From: Acidimicrobiaceae bacterium
GTDB taxonomy: Bacteria > Actinomycetota > Acidimicrobiia > Acidimicrobiales > Poriferisodalaceae
Reading direction: 5' to 3'
Length of the DNA stretch: 64,000 nucleotides
NCBI GenBank assembly: GCA_905182565.1
Contig: CAJJCB010000027.1
Location: forward strand, 303,956-367,955
In this document: one piece after another, positions 20,474-28,501 of the stretch
Layout: every line of letters starts with the position of its first letter
Numbering within the stretch: the stretch's first letter is position 1
Program-made: the position numbers and the translations under genes
Notes under the pieces: model-generated
Seen by the model: the letters and a program-made list of their open reading frames with translations, nothing else
What the model was told of the DNA's origin: nothing
Databases searched by the model: none

Positions 20474-21121
20474 ATGGCAAACGCAGAGCGACCCAATAAC
20501 GAACGTAGCGGCAATGATCGCGGCAGTCGGAAACGAGATGATCGCCGCAAAGATGATAACCCTAGAAATAGTGGTGATGATGGGCTTCGAGAATCTCGAG
20601 TAATTGACATTAATCGAGTTGCTAAAGTAGTAAAAGGAGGCCGACGTTTCTCCTTCACCGCTCTTGTTGTTATCGGCGATGGCGCTGGACAAGTAGGGCT
20701 CGGTTACGGCAAAGCCAAAGAAGTTCCGCTGGCTATACAAAAAGGTACTGAAGACGCTAAGAAGAACTTGTTTAAGGTTCCGTTGGCTGGCGCAACCATC
20801 ATTCATCCAACTATCGGGATTGCGGGTGCAGGTCGAGTTATGATGAAACCGGCATCGGCAGGTACTGGAGTTATTGCAGGTGGCGCGGCAAGAGCAATTT
20901 TAGAAGAAGCTGGGGTTGGGGACGTTCTTGCTAAGTCCTTAGGTTCGTCTAACCACATCAACGTTGCTAAAGCAACAATTGCTGGTTTGAAGAGCTTAAA
21001 ACGACCGGATGAAATTGCTAAACTACGTGGCCTATCACCCGAAGAGTGCATACCAGCAGGTCTTTTAGCTGCTTATAAAGAAACTGAACGCGGCTCTAAG
21101 CCATCAGGGGTTTCATCATGA
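20474..21121 (+). CDS. rpsE: 30S ribosomal protein uS5
   Basis: uS5 of the decoding and mRNA-entry region. The core starts at about residue 42 ([20 protein letters not shown]) and includes [20 protein letters not shown]. Before it lies a hydrophilic Arg/Asp/Asn-rich extension of about 40 residues, making 215 in all. GGAG lies eight bases before the ATG. It overlaps rpmD by ATGA. Confidence 0.97.
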   Translation: MANAERPNNERSGNDRGSRKRDDRRKDDNPRNSGDDGLRESRVIDINRVAKVVKGGRRFSFTALVVIGDGAGQVGLGYGKAKEVPLAIQKGTEDAKKNLFKVPLAGATIIHPTIGIAGAGRVMMKPASAGTGVIAGGAARAILEEAGVGDVLAKSLGSSNHINVAKATIAGLKSLKRPDEIAKLRGLSPEECIPAGLLAAYKETERGSKPSGVSS

Positions 21122-21297
21122 GCGAAATTAAAGTTACTCAAATACGTTCCGGTATTGGTACGAAACCCAAGCATCGTGGGACTCTGAGAGCTCTCGGCCT
21201 CGGTAAAATTGGTAAAACAAACACACTGCCCAACCGCCCTGAAATCCGGGGAATGATTCAAAAGGTTTCACACCTAATTAACGTAGAAGAAAATTGA
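21118..21297 (+). CDS. rpmD: 50S ribosomal protein uL30
   Basis: A 59-residue protein beginning [20 protein letters not shown] and containing [18 protein letters not shown], the diagnostic uL30 pattern. It starts on the rpsE stop (ATGA) and occupies the invariant position between rpsE and rplO. Confidence 0.96.
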   Translation: MSEIKVTQIRSGIGTKPKHRGTLRALGLGKIGKTNTLPNRPEIRGMIQKVSHLINVEEN

Positions 21298-21336
21298 AAA
21301 TTCTGGTGAGACCAGTTTTTCTAACGAGGAAACCCA

Positions 21337-21828
21337 ATGCTTAAACCACATGACCTACAGCCAGCTCCCGGCTCAAAGAAACAACCGAAGCGCGTAGGAC
21401 GCGGTATCGGTGGTAAAGGCGGTAAAACCGCAGGTCGCGGAACCAAGGGTACCAAAGCTAGAAGTAAGGTCCCAGTTTGGTACGAAGGCGGGCAGTTGCC
21501 TTTGCAGCGTCGCCTCCCAAAAATGAAGGGTTTCAAAAATCCTTTCAGAGTTGAGTATCAAGCAGTAAACCTCGACACCATATCTGAAACTGGTCTCGAC
21601 GAAGTTACCCCTGAAGCTTTGTATGAACGAGGCTTAATATCAAAAGGTGTAATGATTAAAATTCTCGGTCGAGGCGAACTTAGTCGCGCCGTTAATGTTA
21701 AAGCTCATGCAGTGTCTACTACTGCTGAGGCAGCTATCTCTGCAGCAGGAGGTACGGTGGAGCTACTGCCACTGAACTTCAAGGGACCGCGTCCCCCTGC
21801 TCAGGGCAACCAACACACGAATCGATAA
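21337..21828 (+). CDS. rplO: 50S ribosomal protein uL15
   Basis: uL15, a late-assembly protein with a long Gly/Arg-rich N-terminal arm. It has 163 residues, with RVGRGIGGKGGKTAGRGTKG and LPKMKGFKNPFRVEYQAVNL. The start follows AACGAGGAAACCCA. It precedes secY as in most bacteria. Confidence 0.98.
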   Translation: MLKPHDLQPAPGSKKQPKRVGRGIGGKGGKTAGRGTKGTKARSKVPVWYEGGQLPLQRRLPKMKGFKNPFRVEYQAVNLDTISETGLDEVTPEALYERGLISKGVMIKILGRGELSRAVNVKAHAVSTTAEAAISAAGGTVELLPLNFKGPRPPAQGNQHTNR

Positions 21829-21840
21829 ACGAGGTTCGCC

Positions 21841-23151
21841 GTGTTAGGAAGCATGCGAAACATATTCCGGGTGCCGGATCTTCGAACGAAGATCCTCTTC
21901 ACTATCTTTATTCTTGGCGCGTACCGACTTGGCTCTCAAGTCCCTGTGCCTGGAATCGACTTCGATGCTATTTTGTCGCTTCGAGAGGAAGCCGACCAAT
22001 CGGGAGGGGTGTTAGCTTTACTTAACCTTTTCTCGGGTGGGGCGCTAACGAACTTTGCGATATTTGCTCTCGGGATAATGCCCTACATAACAGCGTCTAT
22101 TATTGTTCAAATTTTGACTGTCGCTATTCCTCGTTTAGAGCAACTGCAACAACAAGGTGCGGTAGGGCAAAAAAAGATTACCCAATACACGCGATACCTG
22201 ACACTGGCTATTTCGTTTGTTCAGGCGACTGGTATTACATTTATCTTCGGTCGCGGCCAAGGAACAGCATTAGGAAACACATCGGCAGTTATAGTTATTC
22301 CAGATTTTACGTTTCCGCGAGTAGCTCTAGTAATTCTTTCATTGACCGCAGGCACAGCCTTGTTGATGTGGATGGGTGAATTGATCAGCCAGCGAGGCGT
22401 TGGTAATGGGATGTCCTTATTGATATTTGCCTCAGTGGTTTCTTCGATCCCATTTGACGGTGCGCGACTGCGATCTGTCGAGGGAAACTTCTACCTTGTA
22501 GCAGCTATTTTTGTAGCTATCTCAATGATGGTCGCAATCGTGTTTATAGAGCAAGGGCAGCGTCGTATTCCGGTGTCTTTCGCTAAACGTCAGGTCGGGC
22601 GTCAAATGTTCGGCGGCCAAAATACTTATATTCCGCTAAAAGTTAATCAGTCAGGTGTAATTCCGGTAATTTTTGCCAGTTCGATCCTCTTTCTTCCAGT
22701 TCTTTTATCGAATGTTGCTAACTGGGGATGGCTGCAGACGGCTGTCAGTGACTATCTGACACAACCTGACAACATCGTTTACATCTTGTTCTTCGGCTCC
22801 TTGATTGTCGGGTTCGCATATTTCTACACAGCCATCTCTTTCGACCCGGCGCGCCAAGCAGATAACATTCGAAAACAAGGCGGCTTTATTCCTGGGATCC
22901 GTCCCGGACCGCAAACTGAAAAACACCTGAGCAAAATCCTTAATCGAATAACACTCCCGGGAGCTCTATTTATTGCGTTCGTCGCATTAGTTCCAACAGT
23001 GCTCTTATCTCTTACTAGCGATATGGGTGGCGGCGCATCAGTGGGCTTTGGTGGCGTTTCAATATTGATTGCATCAGGTGTAGCTCTAGAAACAATGAAA
23101 CAGATCGATAGTCAACTATTACAAAGAAATTATGAGGGGTTCCTTAAGTAA
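21841..23151 (+). CDS. secY: Protein translocase subunit SecY
   Basis: Core of the SecYEG channel in the cytoplasmic membrane, 436 residues with the expected ten hydrophobic segments. It begins (GTG) MLGSMRNIFRVPDLRTKILF, with GAGG six bases upstream; an ATG four codons in is an alternative. The plug/TM2 region FSGGALTNFAIFALGIMPYI and the cytosolic loop FDPARQADNIRKQGGFIPGI are conserved. Confidence 0.98.
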   Translation: MLGSMRNIFRVPDLRTKILFTIFILGAYRLGSQVPVPGIDFDAILSLREEADQSGGVLALLNLFSGGALTNFAIFALGIMPYITASIIVQILTVAIPRLEQLQQQGAVGQKKITQYTRYLTLAISFVQATGITFIFGRGQGTALGNTSAVIVIPDFTFPRVALVILSLTAGTALLMWMGELISQRGVGNGMSLLIFASVVSSIPFDGARLRSVEGNFYLVAAIFVAISMMVAIVFIEQGQRRIPVSFAKRQVGRQMFGGQNTYIPLKVNQSGVIPVIFASSILFLPVLLSNVANWGWLQTAVSDYLTQPDNIVYILFFGSLIVGFAYFYTAISFDPARQADNIRKQGGFIPGIRPGPQTEKHLSKILNRITLPGALFIAFVALVPTVLLSLTSDMGGGASVGFGGVSILIASGVALETMKQIDSQLLQRNYEGFLK

Positions 23152-23215
23152 TTCTGGTTGAGAAACCTGAGTGTGCTGTTTGGAACATGGGTGAAGGAAT
23201 GAAGGGACTAACGAG

Positions 23216-23770
23216 ATGACCCGACTTGTAATTCTCGGTAAGCAAGGAGCCGGCAAAGGAACGCAATGCGTCTTGCTGGCTGCTCACTATCACATTCCGC
23301 ACATATCTACCGGCGACATGTTACGTGCAGCAGTTGCTCAGGGTAGTGAACTAGGTCTTGAAGCGAAAGCTATTATGGATGCAGGAAATCTTGTGTCGGA
23401 TGAGCTCATTCTAGGAATTGTTCGTGATCGACTGTCCCAGCCGGACGCTCAAAAAGGTTTTTTACTAGACGGATTTCCTCGAACTGAGACACAAGCTGAG
23501 GGTCTATTGGAGCTACTTTCCCCAAATTCGATTGATCTTGCGATAGATATACGGGTTCCGGACGATGTTGTGACAGCTCGCATGTTGGAGCGTGGTCGAA
23601 CAGATGATACCCCTGAAGCCATCGCTAGAAGACTTGAGCTCTATAGGGCTGAAACGGCGCCGTTACTGGACTTCTTCGAGGTCAAGTGCCATTTCGCTGA
23701 CGTAAATGGGCTCGGATCTGAGTCCGAAGTACAGGGTCGTATCGTCGCAGAAATTGATGGATTAAAATGA
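23216..23770 (+). CDS. adk: Adenylate kinase (short form)
   Basis: Catalyses ATP + AMP to 2 ADP. P-loop GKQGAGKGTQ at residues 8-17 (most homologues have GPPGAGKGT), GFPRTETQAE AMP-site block and DDTPEAIARRL near the C-terminus. At 184 residues it lacks the long zinc-type LID insert, as in other actinobacteria. It follows secY, but the usual map gene is missing after it: the next ORF overlaps its stop by ATGA. Confidence 0.97.
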   Translation: MTRLVILGKQGAGKGTQCVLLAAHYHIPHISTGDMLRAAVAQGSELGLEAKAIMDAGNLVSDELILGIVRDRLSQPDAQKGFLLDGFPRTETQAEGLLELLSPNSIDLAIDIRVPDDVVTARMLERGRTDDTPEAIARRLELYRAETAPLLDFFEVKCHFADVNGLGSESEVQGRIVAEIDGLK

Positions 23771-23961
23771 TTAATTTTGTTTCCCGCGTTCTGAGATTGG
23801 ACACTGAACCTATCCACGATATGCTCAATCTTCGGCTGAGCGGTGGATCCGCATTAGCTGTGCACATTCCCTGTTGCTTTACCGAATCTTCTAGGTTCGG
23901 GTTTGAAGCAGCACCTACCCGGCTCTCATACCCTAGAACCGGCAACCAGGTAAATACATGA
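23767..23961 (+). CDS. 64-residue ORF at the infA position; possible highly diverged IF-1
   Basis: The start overlaps the adk stop (ATGA) and the stop overlaps the rpmJ start (ATGA), so it is locked between two essential genes exactly where infA normally lies. Canonical IF-1 sequence is absent. By eye, residues 19-35 ([17 protein letters not shown]) align with the OB-fold core MFRVELENGHVVTAHIS of E. coli IF-1, and the C-terminal [12 protein letters not shown] weakly resembles VELTPYDLSKGRIV. The conserved GKMRKNYIRI rRNA-binding loop is not recognisable ([10 protein letters not shown] here). Position, size and partial match suggest a fast-evolving IF-1. A different small protein or a decaying infA are alternatives. 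Confidence 0.5.
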   Translation: MINFVSRVLRLDTEPIHDMLNLRLSGGSALAVHIPCCFTESSRFGFEAAPTRLSYPRTGNQVNT

Positions 23962-24071
23962 AGGTCCGTCCTAGCGTTAAAAAAATCTGTGACAAATGTC
24001 GAGTGATTCGACGTCATGGACGAATCCGCGTAATTTGTAGCAACCCTCGCCATAAACAGCGGCAGGGTTAG
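23958..24071 (+). CDS. rpmJ: 50S ribosomal protein bL36
   Basis: A 37-residue protein, [20 protein letters not shown] and onward, with the complete zinc ligand set C11, C14, C27 and H32. It is therefore the zinc-binding form. Its ATG overlaps the stop of the upstream 64-codon ORF. Confidence 0.97.
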   Translation: MKVRPSVKKICDKCRVIRRHGRIRVICSNPRHKQRQG

Positions 24072-24082
24072 GAGTTCTAAGT

Positions 24083-24460
24083 ATGGCTCGTATCGCAGGA
24101 ACTGATATCCCCCGAGAAAAACGGGTTGAGATATCATTGACATACATATATGGCATAGGTCGCACTCGTGCGTCCTCCATATGTGAAGTTTTGGACATTG
24201 GTGAAGCCACCCGTGTGCGCGACTTAACAGAAGAAGAAGTAGTTGGTATCAGGAACTACATTGATGACAACTTTAAAGTTGAAGGCGATCTCCGACGTGA
24301 AGTTTCACAAGATATAAAACGAAAAATTGAAATCGGTTGTTTCCAGGGAACTCGCCATCGTCGTGGGTTGCCTGTGCGTGGACAGCGAACACACACCAAT
24401 GCTCGTACCCGTAAGGGCCCGCGGAAAGCTGTCGCCGGGAAGAAAAAGGTCGCTAAGTGA
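24083..24460 (+). CDS. rpsM: 30S ribosomal protein uS13
   Basis: uS13 of the 30S head contacts P-site tRNA and bridges to uL5. It has 125 residues with [20 protein letters not shown] and the C-terminal [20 protein letters not shown]. It is preceded by TTAGGAG. Confidence 0.98.
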   Translation: MARIAGTDIPREKRVEISLTYIYGIGRTRASSICEVLDIGEATRVRDLTEEEVVGIRNYIDDNFKVEGDLRREVSQDIKRKIEIGCFQGTRHRRGLPVRGQRTHTNARTRKGPRKAVAGKKKVAK

Positions 24461-24491
24461 CCATCCGCGAAAGTAAGGACTGAAGAAGATT

Positions 24492-24887
24492 ATGGCTAGT
24501 AATCAGGCGGGACGTCGTCCCAGACGTAAAGAACGCAAAAATGTCGGTCACGGCATGGCGCATATTAAAAGTTCTTTCAACAACACCATCGTTAGTATCA
24601 GCGACAAGCAAGGCAATATAGTTTCTTGGGCCTCGGCAGGCGGTGTTGGATTTAAAGGTTCTCGTAAATCTACGCCATTCGCGGCTCAACAAGCTGCTGA
24701 ACAAGCTGCCAAACTAGCTATTGAAAATGGCGTTCGAAAAGTAGATGTTCAAGTTAAAGGACCAGGTTCTGGACGTGAGACAGCGATTAGGTCGCTACAA
24801 AACGCTGGTATCGAAATAACAGGTATACGAGACATGACTCCGACGCCACATAACGGTTGTCGCCCACCGAAACGTCGGAGGGTCTGA
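24492..24887 (+). CDS. rpsK: 30S ribosomal protein uS11
   Basis: uS11 of the 30S platform, 131 residues. It shows [20 protein letters not shown], the [16 protein letters not shown] block and the near-invariant C-terminus [18 protein letters not shown]. Confidence 0.98.
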   Translation: MASNQAGRRPRRKERKNVGHGMAHIKSSFNNTIVSISDKQGNIVSWASAGGVGFKGSRKSTPFAAQQAAEQAAKLAIENGVRKVDVQVKGPGSGRETAIRSLQNAGIEITGIRDMTPTPHNGCRPPKRRRV

Positions 24888-24889
24888 AT

Positions 24890-25507
24890 ATGTCCCGCTA
24901 CACAGGACCCAAAGCTCGTGTGTCACGACGCCTCGGCGTAAACATCTGGGGTACCGCCGGAGAAACTAAAGCTTTAGATCGACGCCCCTACCCTCCTGGA
25001 GAGCATGGGCGTACCAGAAGGCGTAGCCAGAATTCTGATTATCTAGAACAGCTGCAGGAAAAGCAAAAAGCTCGGTTCACATACGGTATGACTGAAAAAC
25101 AGTTCCGAAATACCTATACCGAAGCAGCTCGTCAAAAAGGTGTCACCGGAGAGATTCTTCTTCGGTTACTAGAACTTCGCCTAGACAATGTTGTCTATCG
25201 CGCAGGGTGGGGTGCGACTCGCCCTCAAGCAAGACAATTTGTTAATCACGGCCATATAAACGTAAACGGCCGTAGAGTTGATATTCCTAGCTATCGTGCA
25301 CGTAAAGGTGACGTAATAGAATTGCGGACCCAATCTCGTGAGATGGTAACAATAAGATGGAATCTAGATGTACTCGACCGTGCAGCCCCAATGTGGCTTG
25401 AACAGGGAGAGAACAAAGAACAGGTAACTGTTCGTGAAATTCCAACACGTGAGCAGATCGAAATTCCGGTCCGCGAACAGCTCATCGTTGAGCTTTACAG
25501 TAAGTAA
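24890..25507 (+). CDS. rpsD: 30S ribosomal protein uS4 (cysteine-free form)
   Basis: uS4 nucleates 30S assembly. The start is the ATG at 24890 with CGGAGGG upstream (MSRYTGPKARVSRRLGVNIW); the longer open frame overlaps rpsK. It has 205 residues. There is no N-terminal zinc knuckle, which matches the C-minus type typical of actinobacteria. The S4 RNA-binding domain LELRLDNVVYRAGWGATRPQ is intact. Confidence 0.97.
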   Translation: MSRYTGPKARVSRRLGVNIWGTAGETKALDRRPYPPGEHGRTRRRSQNSDYLEQLQEKQKARFTYGMTEKQFRNTYTEAARQKGVTGEILLRLLELRLDNVVYRAGWGATRPQARQFVNHGHINVNGRRVDIPSYRARKGDVIELRTQSREMVTIRWNLDVLDRAAPMWLEQGENKEQVTVREIPTREQIEIPVREQLIVELYSK

Positions 25508-25535
25508 TCCAATCCACGGCCCTTCTGGAGATCCA

Positions 25536-26501
25536 GTGAGCATGCTCATTTTGCAGCGTCCGACAGTCGAAGCCCTCGGCGAAGAAGACAATAACCGCCA
25601 GCGTTTCGCTATTGGCCCACTCGAGCCTGGCTTCGGCCATACCATCGGCAATTCGCTTAGGCGCACATTGCTGTCATCGGTACCTGGCACAGCTATAACT
25701 CAGGTCAAATTTGATGGTAATGAAGCCTTGCACGAATTTGCCACAATTGATGGTGTTGTCGAAGATACTACCGACATTATTCTCAATCTTAAAGACGTAG
25801 TCTTGAGTTGCGAAAATGATGAAGCTATGGCGGTTCGAGTCGAAATATCAACAGCAGGGATACTCCTCGCTGGTGATATAGATTGGGGAACTGACGTAGA
25901 ATGTCTGAATCCCGATCTTGAAATAGCTACTTTGAGCGAGGGAGCGCTTCTGGCGTTAGACCTTACGATCGCTCGAGGACGAGGTTATCTTTCATCGGCA
26001 GCGCAAGAGTTAGGAAGCACAATTGGTCTAATTCCTATTGATGCCATCTTCAGTCCTGTAAGAAGAGTGTCAATTGAGGTCGAACCAGTAAGAGTTGGTC
26101 AAGAAAATAACTTCGATCGTCTCATATTGGATATAGACACTGATGGTGCGATGACTCCCAGAGACGCTCTCGCATCAGCCGGTGATACCTTGGCTGGTTT
26201 GATTGCACTAGTTGCTGAGCTCAGCGAAGAACCGTTGGGCTTGGAAATCGCAGAACTCGCGATTGTTGAAACCAGCTCTCCTGATCTAGATTTGGTAATC
26301 GAAGATCTCGATTTGAGCGAACGCCCTCGAAATTGTCTCAAGCGTGGTCAAATTAACACCATTGGTGAGTTGCTTGAAAAGACACTCGATGACCTGCTTT
26401 CCATTACTAACTTCGGACAAAAATCATTAGACGAAGTTATCCAAAAACTTGACGAACGCGGGCTTGCCTTAAAAGGTATGACCCCAACTAGTTTGATCTA
26501 G
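25536..26501 (+). CDS. rpoA: DNA-directed RNA polymerase subunit alpha
   Basis: Alpha subunit, 321 residues from the GTG at 25536 (VSMLILQRPTVEAL); the ATG two codons later is the alternative. GGAG at 25527-25530 favours the GTG. The dimerisation motif EPGFGHTIGNSLRRTLLSS is present. A linker leads to a complete C-terminal domain (ERPRNCLKRGQINTIGEL) that keeps the arginine contacting UP-element DNA in E. coli. It lies between rpsD and rplQ, the classic alpha-operon order. Confidence 0.97.
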   Translation: MSMLILQRPTVEALGEEDNNRQRFAIGPLEPGFGHTIGNSLRRTLLSSVPGTAITQVKFDGNEALHEFATIDGVVEDTTDIILNLKDVVLSCENDEAMAVRVEISTAGILLAGDIDWGTDVECLNPDLEIATLSEGALLALDLTIARGRGYLSSAAQELGSTIGLIPIDAIFSPVRRVSIEVEPVRVGQENNFDRLILDIDTDGAMTPRDALASAGDTLAGLIALVAELSEEPLGLEIAELAIVETSSPDLDLVIEDLDLSERPRNCLKRGQINTIGELLEKTLDDLLSITNFGQKSLDEVIQKLDERGLALKGMTPTSLI

Positions 26502-26511
26502 GACTTTACTT

Positions 26512-26880
26512 ATGCCCACTCCTAAAAAAGGCCGCAGTTTCGGTGGCAGCTCTAGCCACCAACGCTCGATTATGGCCAACCTTGCTGCCTCACTCATTGC
26601 TGCTGAGGCAATTGAAACAACTGAAGCAAAAGCTAAAGCACTTCGCCCATATGCAGAGAAGCTTATTACGAAGGCCAAAAAGGCCAGTGCTGGTTCTAAC
26701 AGTCTTCATAGGCATCGACAGCTTGTAGCTAACCTAAATGGCGATCTTGAAATGGCACAAAAGCTCGTTGATGAAATAGGGCCGCGCTACCAGAGTCGTC
26801 CCGGTGGTTATACAAGGATTCTTAAGTTGGGTCCACGTCAGGGAGATAAAGCTCCTATGGCACTCATCGAATTGGTGTAA
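26512..26880 (+). CDS. rplQ: 50S ribosomal protein bL17
   Basis: bL17, 122 residues, MPTPKKGRSFGGSSSHQRSI and the ETTEAKAKALRPYAEKLITK block. It ends the ribosomal super-operon. No hairpin terminator is visible in the 63 bases after it. Confidence 0.97.
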   Translation: MPTPKKGRSFGGSSSHQRSIMANLAASLIAAEAIETTEAKAKALRPYAEKLITKAKKASAGSNSLHRHRQLVANLNGDLEMAQKLVDEIGPRYQSRPGGYTRILKLGPRQGDKAPMALIELV

Positions 26881-26943
26881 GTCGTTAACTGAATAGCGCT
26901 CCTGTACATACGCAAGTTGATTTCTTGACATAAGATCTGCACC

Positions 26944-27639
26944 ATGCTTGATGGCCAACTTGTATCTGTTCTGCAGTCCTTTGATACGCCAACAATTTGT
27001 AATGCTTTAGAAATAGTGGCACCAGAGCGTCGCACCTACGGTTTCACTATTGAACCGTTTTATTGTCGGGATCCCAGCCAAACACCAATGGTAGGTTTCG
27101 CTCGCACGGCGACTGTCCGAGCAATGGAACCGTCATCTAGAAACAAAGAGGATGATCTATCGACAAGAGTTGGTTACTACCAACATATTGCGGGAGGTCC
27201 TGGACCGACAGTGACTGTCATCCAAGATATTGATTCTCACGTGGGGTTTGGTGCTCACTGGGGAGAGGTCAATAGTAATTTACACAGAGGTCTTGGGTCA
27301 GTGGGTGTAGTAACAAATGGTTCAATCCGCGATATTGATGATTGGGCTGAAGATTTTCGTGCCTTAGCGGGGTCAGTCGGGCCATCTCATGCATGGATTC
27401 ACGTTGTCGAATACGATATTTCTGTAGAGGTTCACGGGATGAAAGTAGCGCCGGGTGATTTGATACATGCTGATCAACACGGAGCGGTTGTTATTCCGTT
27501 AGATGTAGCAACAAAAATTAGCGGAGCTGTAGATACTTTGATAGCGAACGAAGCAAAGTTGATAGGCCCGTCTAAAGATCCTTCTTTCAACATAGAACAA
27601 CTTGTTGAGTTGCTTGACCCTGCAGGTCACGACCATTAG
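26944..27639 (+). CDS. RraA-family protein (HMG aldolase / oxaloacetate decarboxylase-like)
   Basis: 231 residues, full length for the RraA/HMG-CHA aldolase fold. The metal and substrate signature is present: GAHWGEVNSNLHRGLGSVGV followed by VTNGSIRDID, where R129 and D130 correspond to the catalytic Arg and metal-binding Asp of family aldolases. The C-terminal PGDLIHADQHGAVVIP is typical. In such families substrate is a branched 2-oxo acid, but the exact substrate cannot be read here; an RNase E regulator role is unlikely for an actinobacterial stand-alone gene. It is the first of three genes that separate rplQ from truA. Confidence 0.8.
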   Translation: MLDGQLVSVLQSFDTPTICNALEIVAPERRTYGFTIEPFYCRDPSQTPMVGFARTATVRAMEPSSRNKEDDLSTRVGYYQHIAGGPGPTVTVIQDIDSHVGFGAHWGEVNSNLHRGLGSVGVVTNGSIRDIDDWAEDFRALAGSVGPSHAWIHVVEYDISVEVHGMKVAPGDLIHADQHGAVVIPLDVATKISGAVDTLIANEAKLIGPSKDPSFNIEQLVELLDPAGHDH

Positions 27640-27693
27640 GCAACACTTTGTTTGGATAAAGACCACTTGAGTTGATTAAACAGATCTCGGTGT

Positions 27694-28413
27694 TCAGGTT
27701 TTTTTTAGTATTGGGTTAGGTAAAAAAACTTCTTGAGCTGATTCACCGACGAGTTTCTCTTTGAGCCACTCATAAACTTCTGAACCGCATATGGCTGTTA
27801 GTTCTTCTGACATAGATTCATATACTGATGTTTTCCCTGTGTAACCCTCTTCTTCTTCTGTGCACCACCAAGCTACATCGGTGCGATCACCACCCCAGTC
27901 CGCTCTTTGCCATTCTCGGATCATCGAGAATACATGTCCAGATGTGGTCTCATGGTCCTCTCTGCGAAGTGGGACTTGCCAGCAAATATCGGGTTTGATA
28001 TTCACCTGAGGTTGGCCGGTTTTAATTGCCAGGTGATGGAAAGCACATCCAGAGCCTCCTGGATGATTGGCACGGTTTTGAAATATGCAGGCTCCGTCGA
28101 CAACGACAGTTCGGAATGAACCATCATCGTCTTGTGTGATTGGCCCGCCGATGCTCTGTGCGTAATCTGAATGTTGCCAAAGATCTTTGTCTAGTTGTTC
28201 AATATTTTTTAATGTTCGAGCTCGATCATCGTCATCAGAAAAATAGGCTCCATGAGCGCAGCAACCAATGTCGGGTGCTGGTTCTGCGGAGATACTCGGA
28301 CAACCAGAGCCAAATACACAACTCCAGTTGCTTTTTAGGAAGGTGATATCGAATAGCCAAGTTCTATCTTCAGTAGGGTCTTCGACAGACAGCCATTCCT
28401 TTGTTTTATTCAT
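27694..28413 (-). CDS. Conserved cysteine-rich protein of unknown function
   Basis: 239 residues, no signal peptide or membrane segment. It has nine cysteines in a striking arrangement: C32-x5-C38, C51-C52, C109, C123 (as GSGCAFHHLAI), C144 (PDICWQVPLR), C184 (WWCTEEEE) and C209. The CC pair and GxGC suggest a bound metal or Fe-S cluster. The pattern recalls conserved hypothetical proteins of actinobacteria, but I cannot name a function. It converges on the RraA-family gene and is transcribed with the minus-strand aminoacylase remnant upstream of it (88-base gap). Confidence 0.7.
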   Translation of the reverse strand: MNKTKEWLSVEDPTEDRTWLFDITFLKSNWSCVFGSGCPSISAEPAPDIGCCAHGAYFSDDDDRARTLKNIEQLDKDLWQHSDYAQSIGGPITQDDDGSFRTVVVDGACIFQNRANHPGGSGCAFHHLAIKTGQPQVNIKPDICWQVPLRREDHETTSGHVFSMIREWQRADWGGDRTDVAWWCTEEEEGYTGKTSVYESMSEELTAICGSEVYEWLKEKLVGESAQEVFLPNPILKKT

Positions 28414-28501
28414 GAATCGATCTTATGAATAAAACTGAATAAGCGATAAATATAAAATGCTTTTAAATTAATCGTAGGAAATAAACAGGTGCTGACTGTG
28501 A

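Noticed and set aside
26925..26930. Perfect TTGACA before the RraA-family gene
   Set aside because: A matching -10 would fall inside the coding sequence, and none is seen at 16-19 bases.
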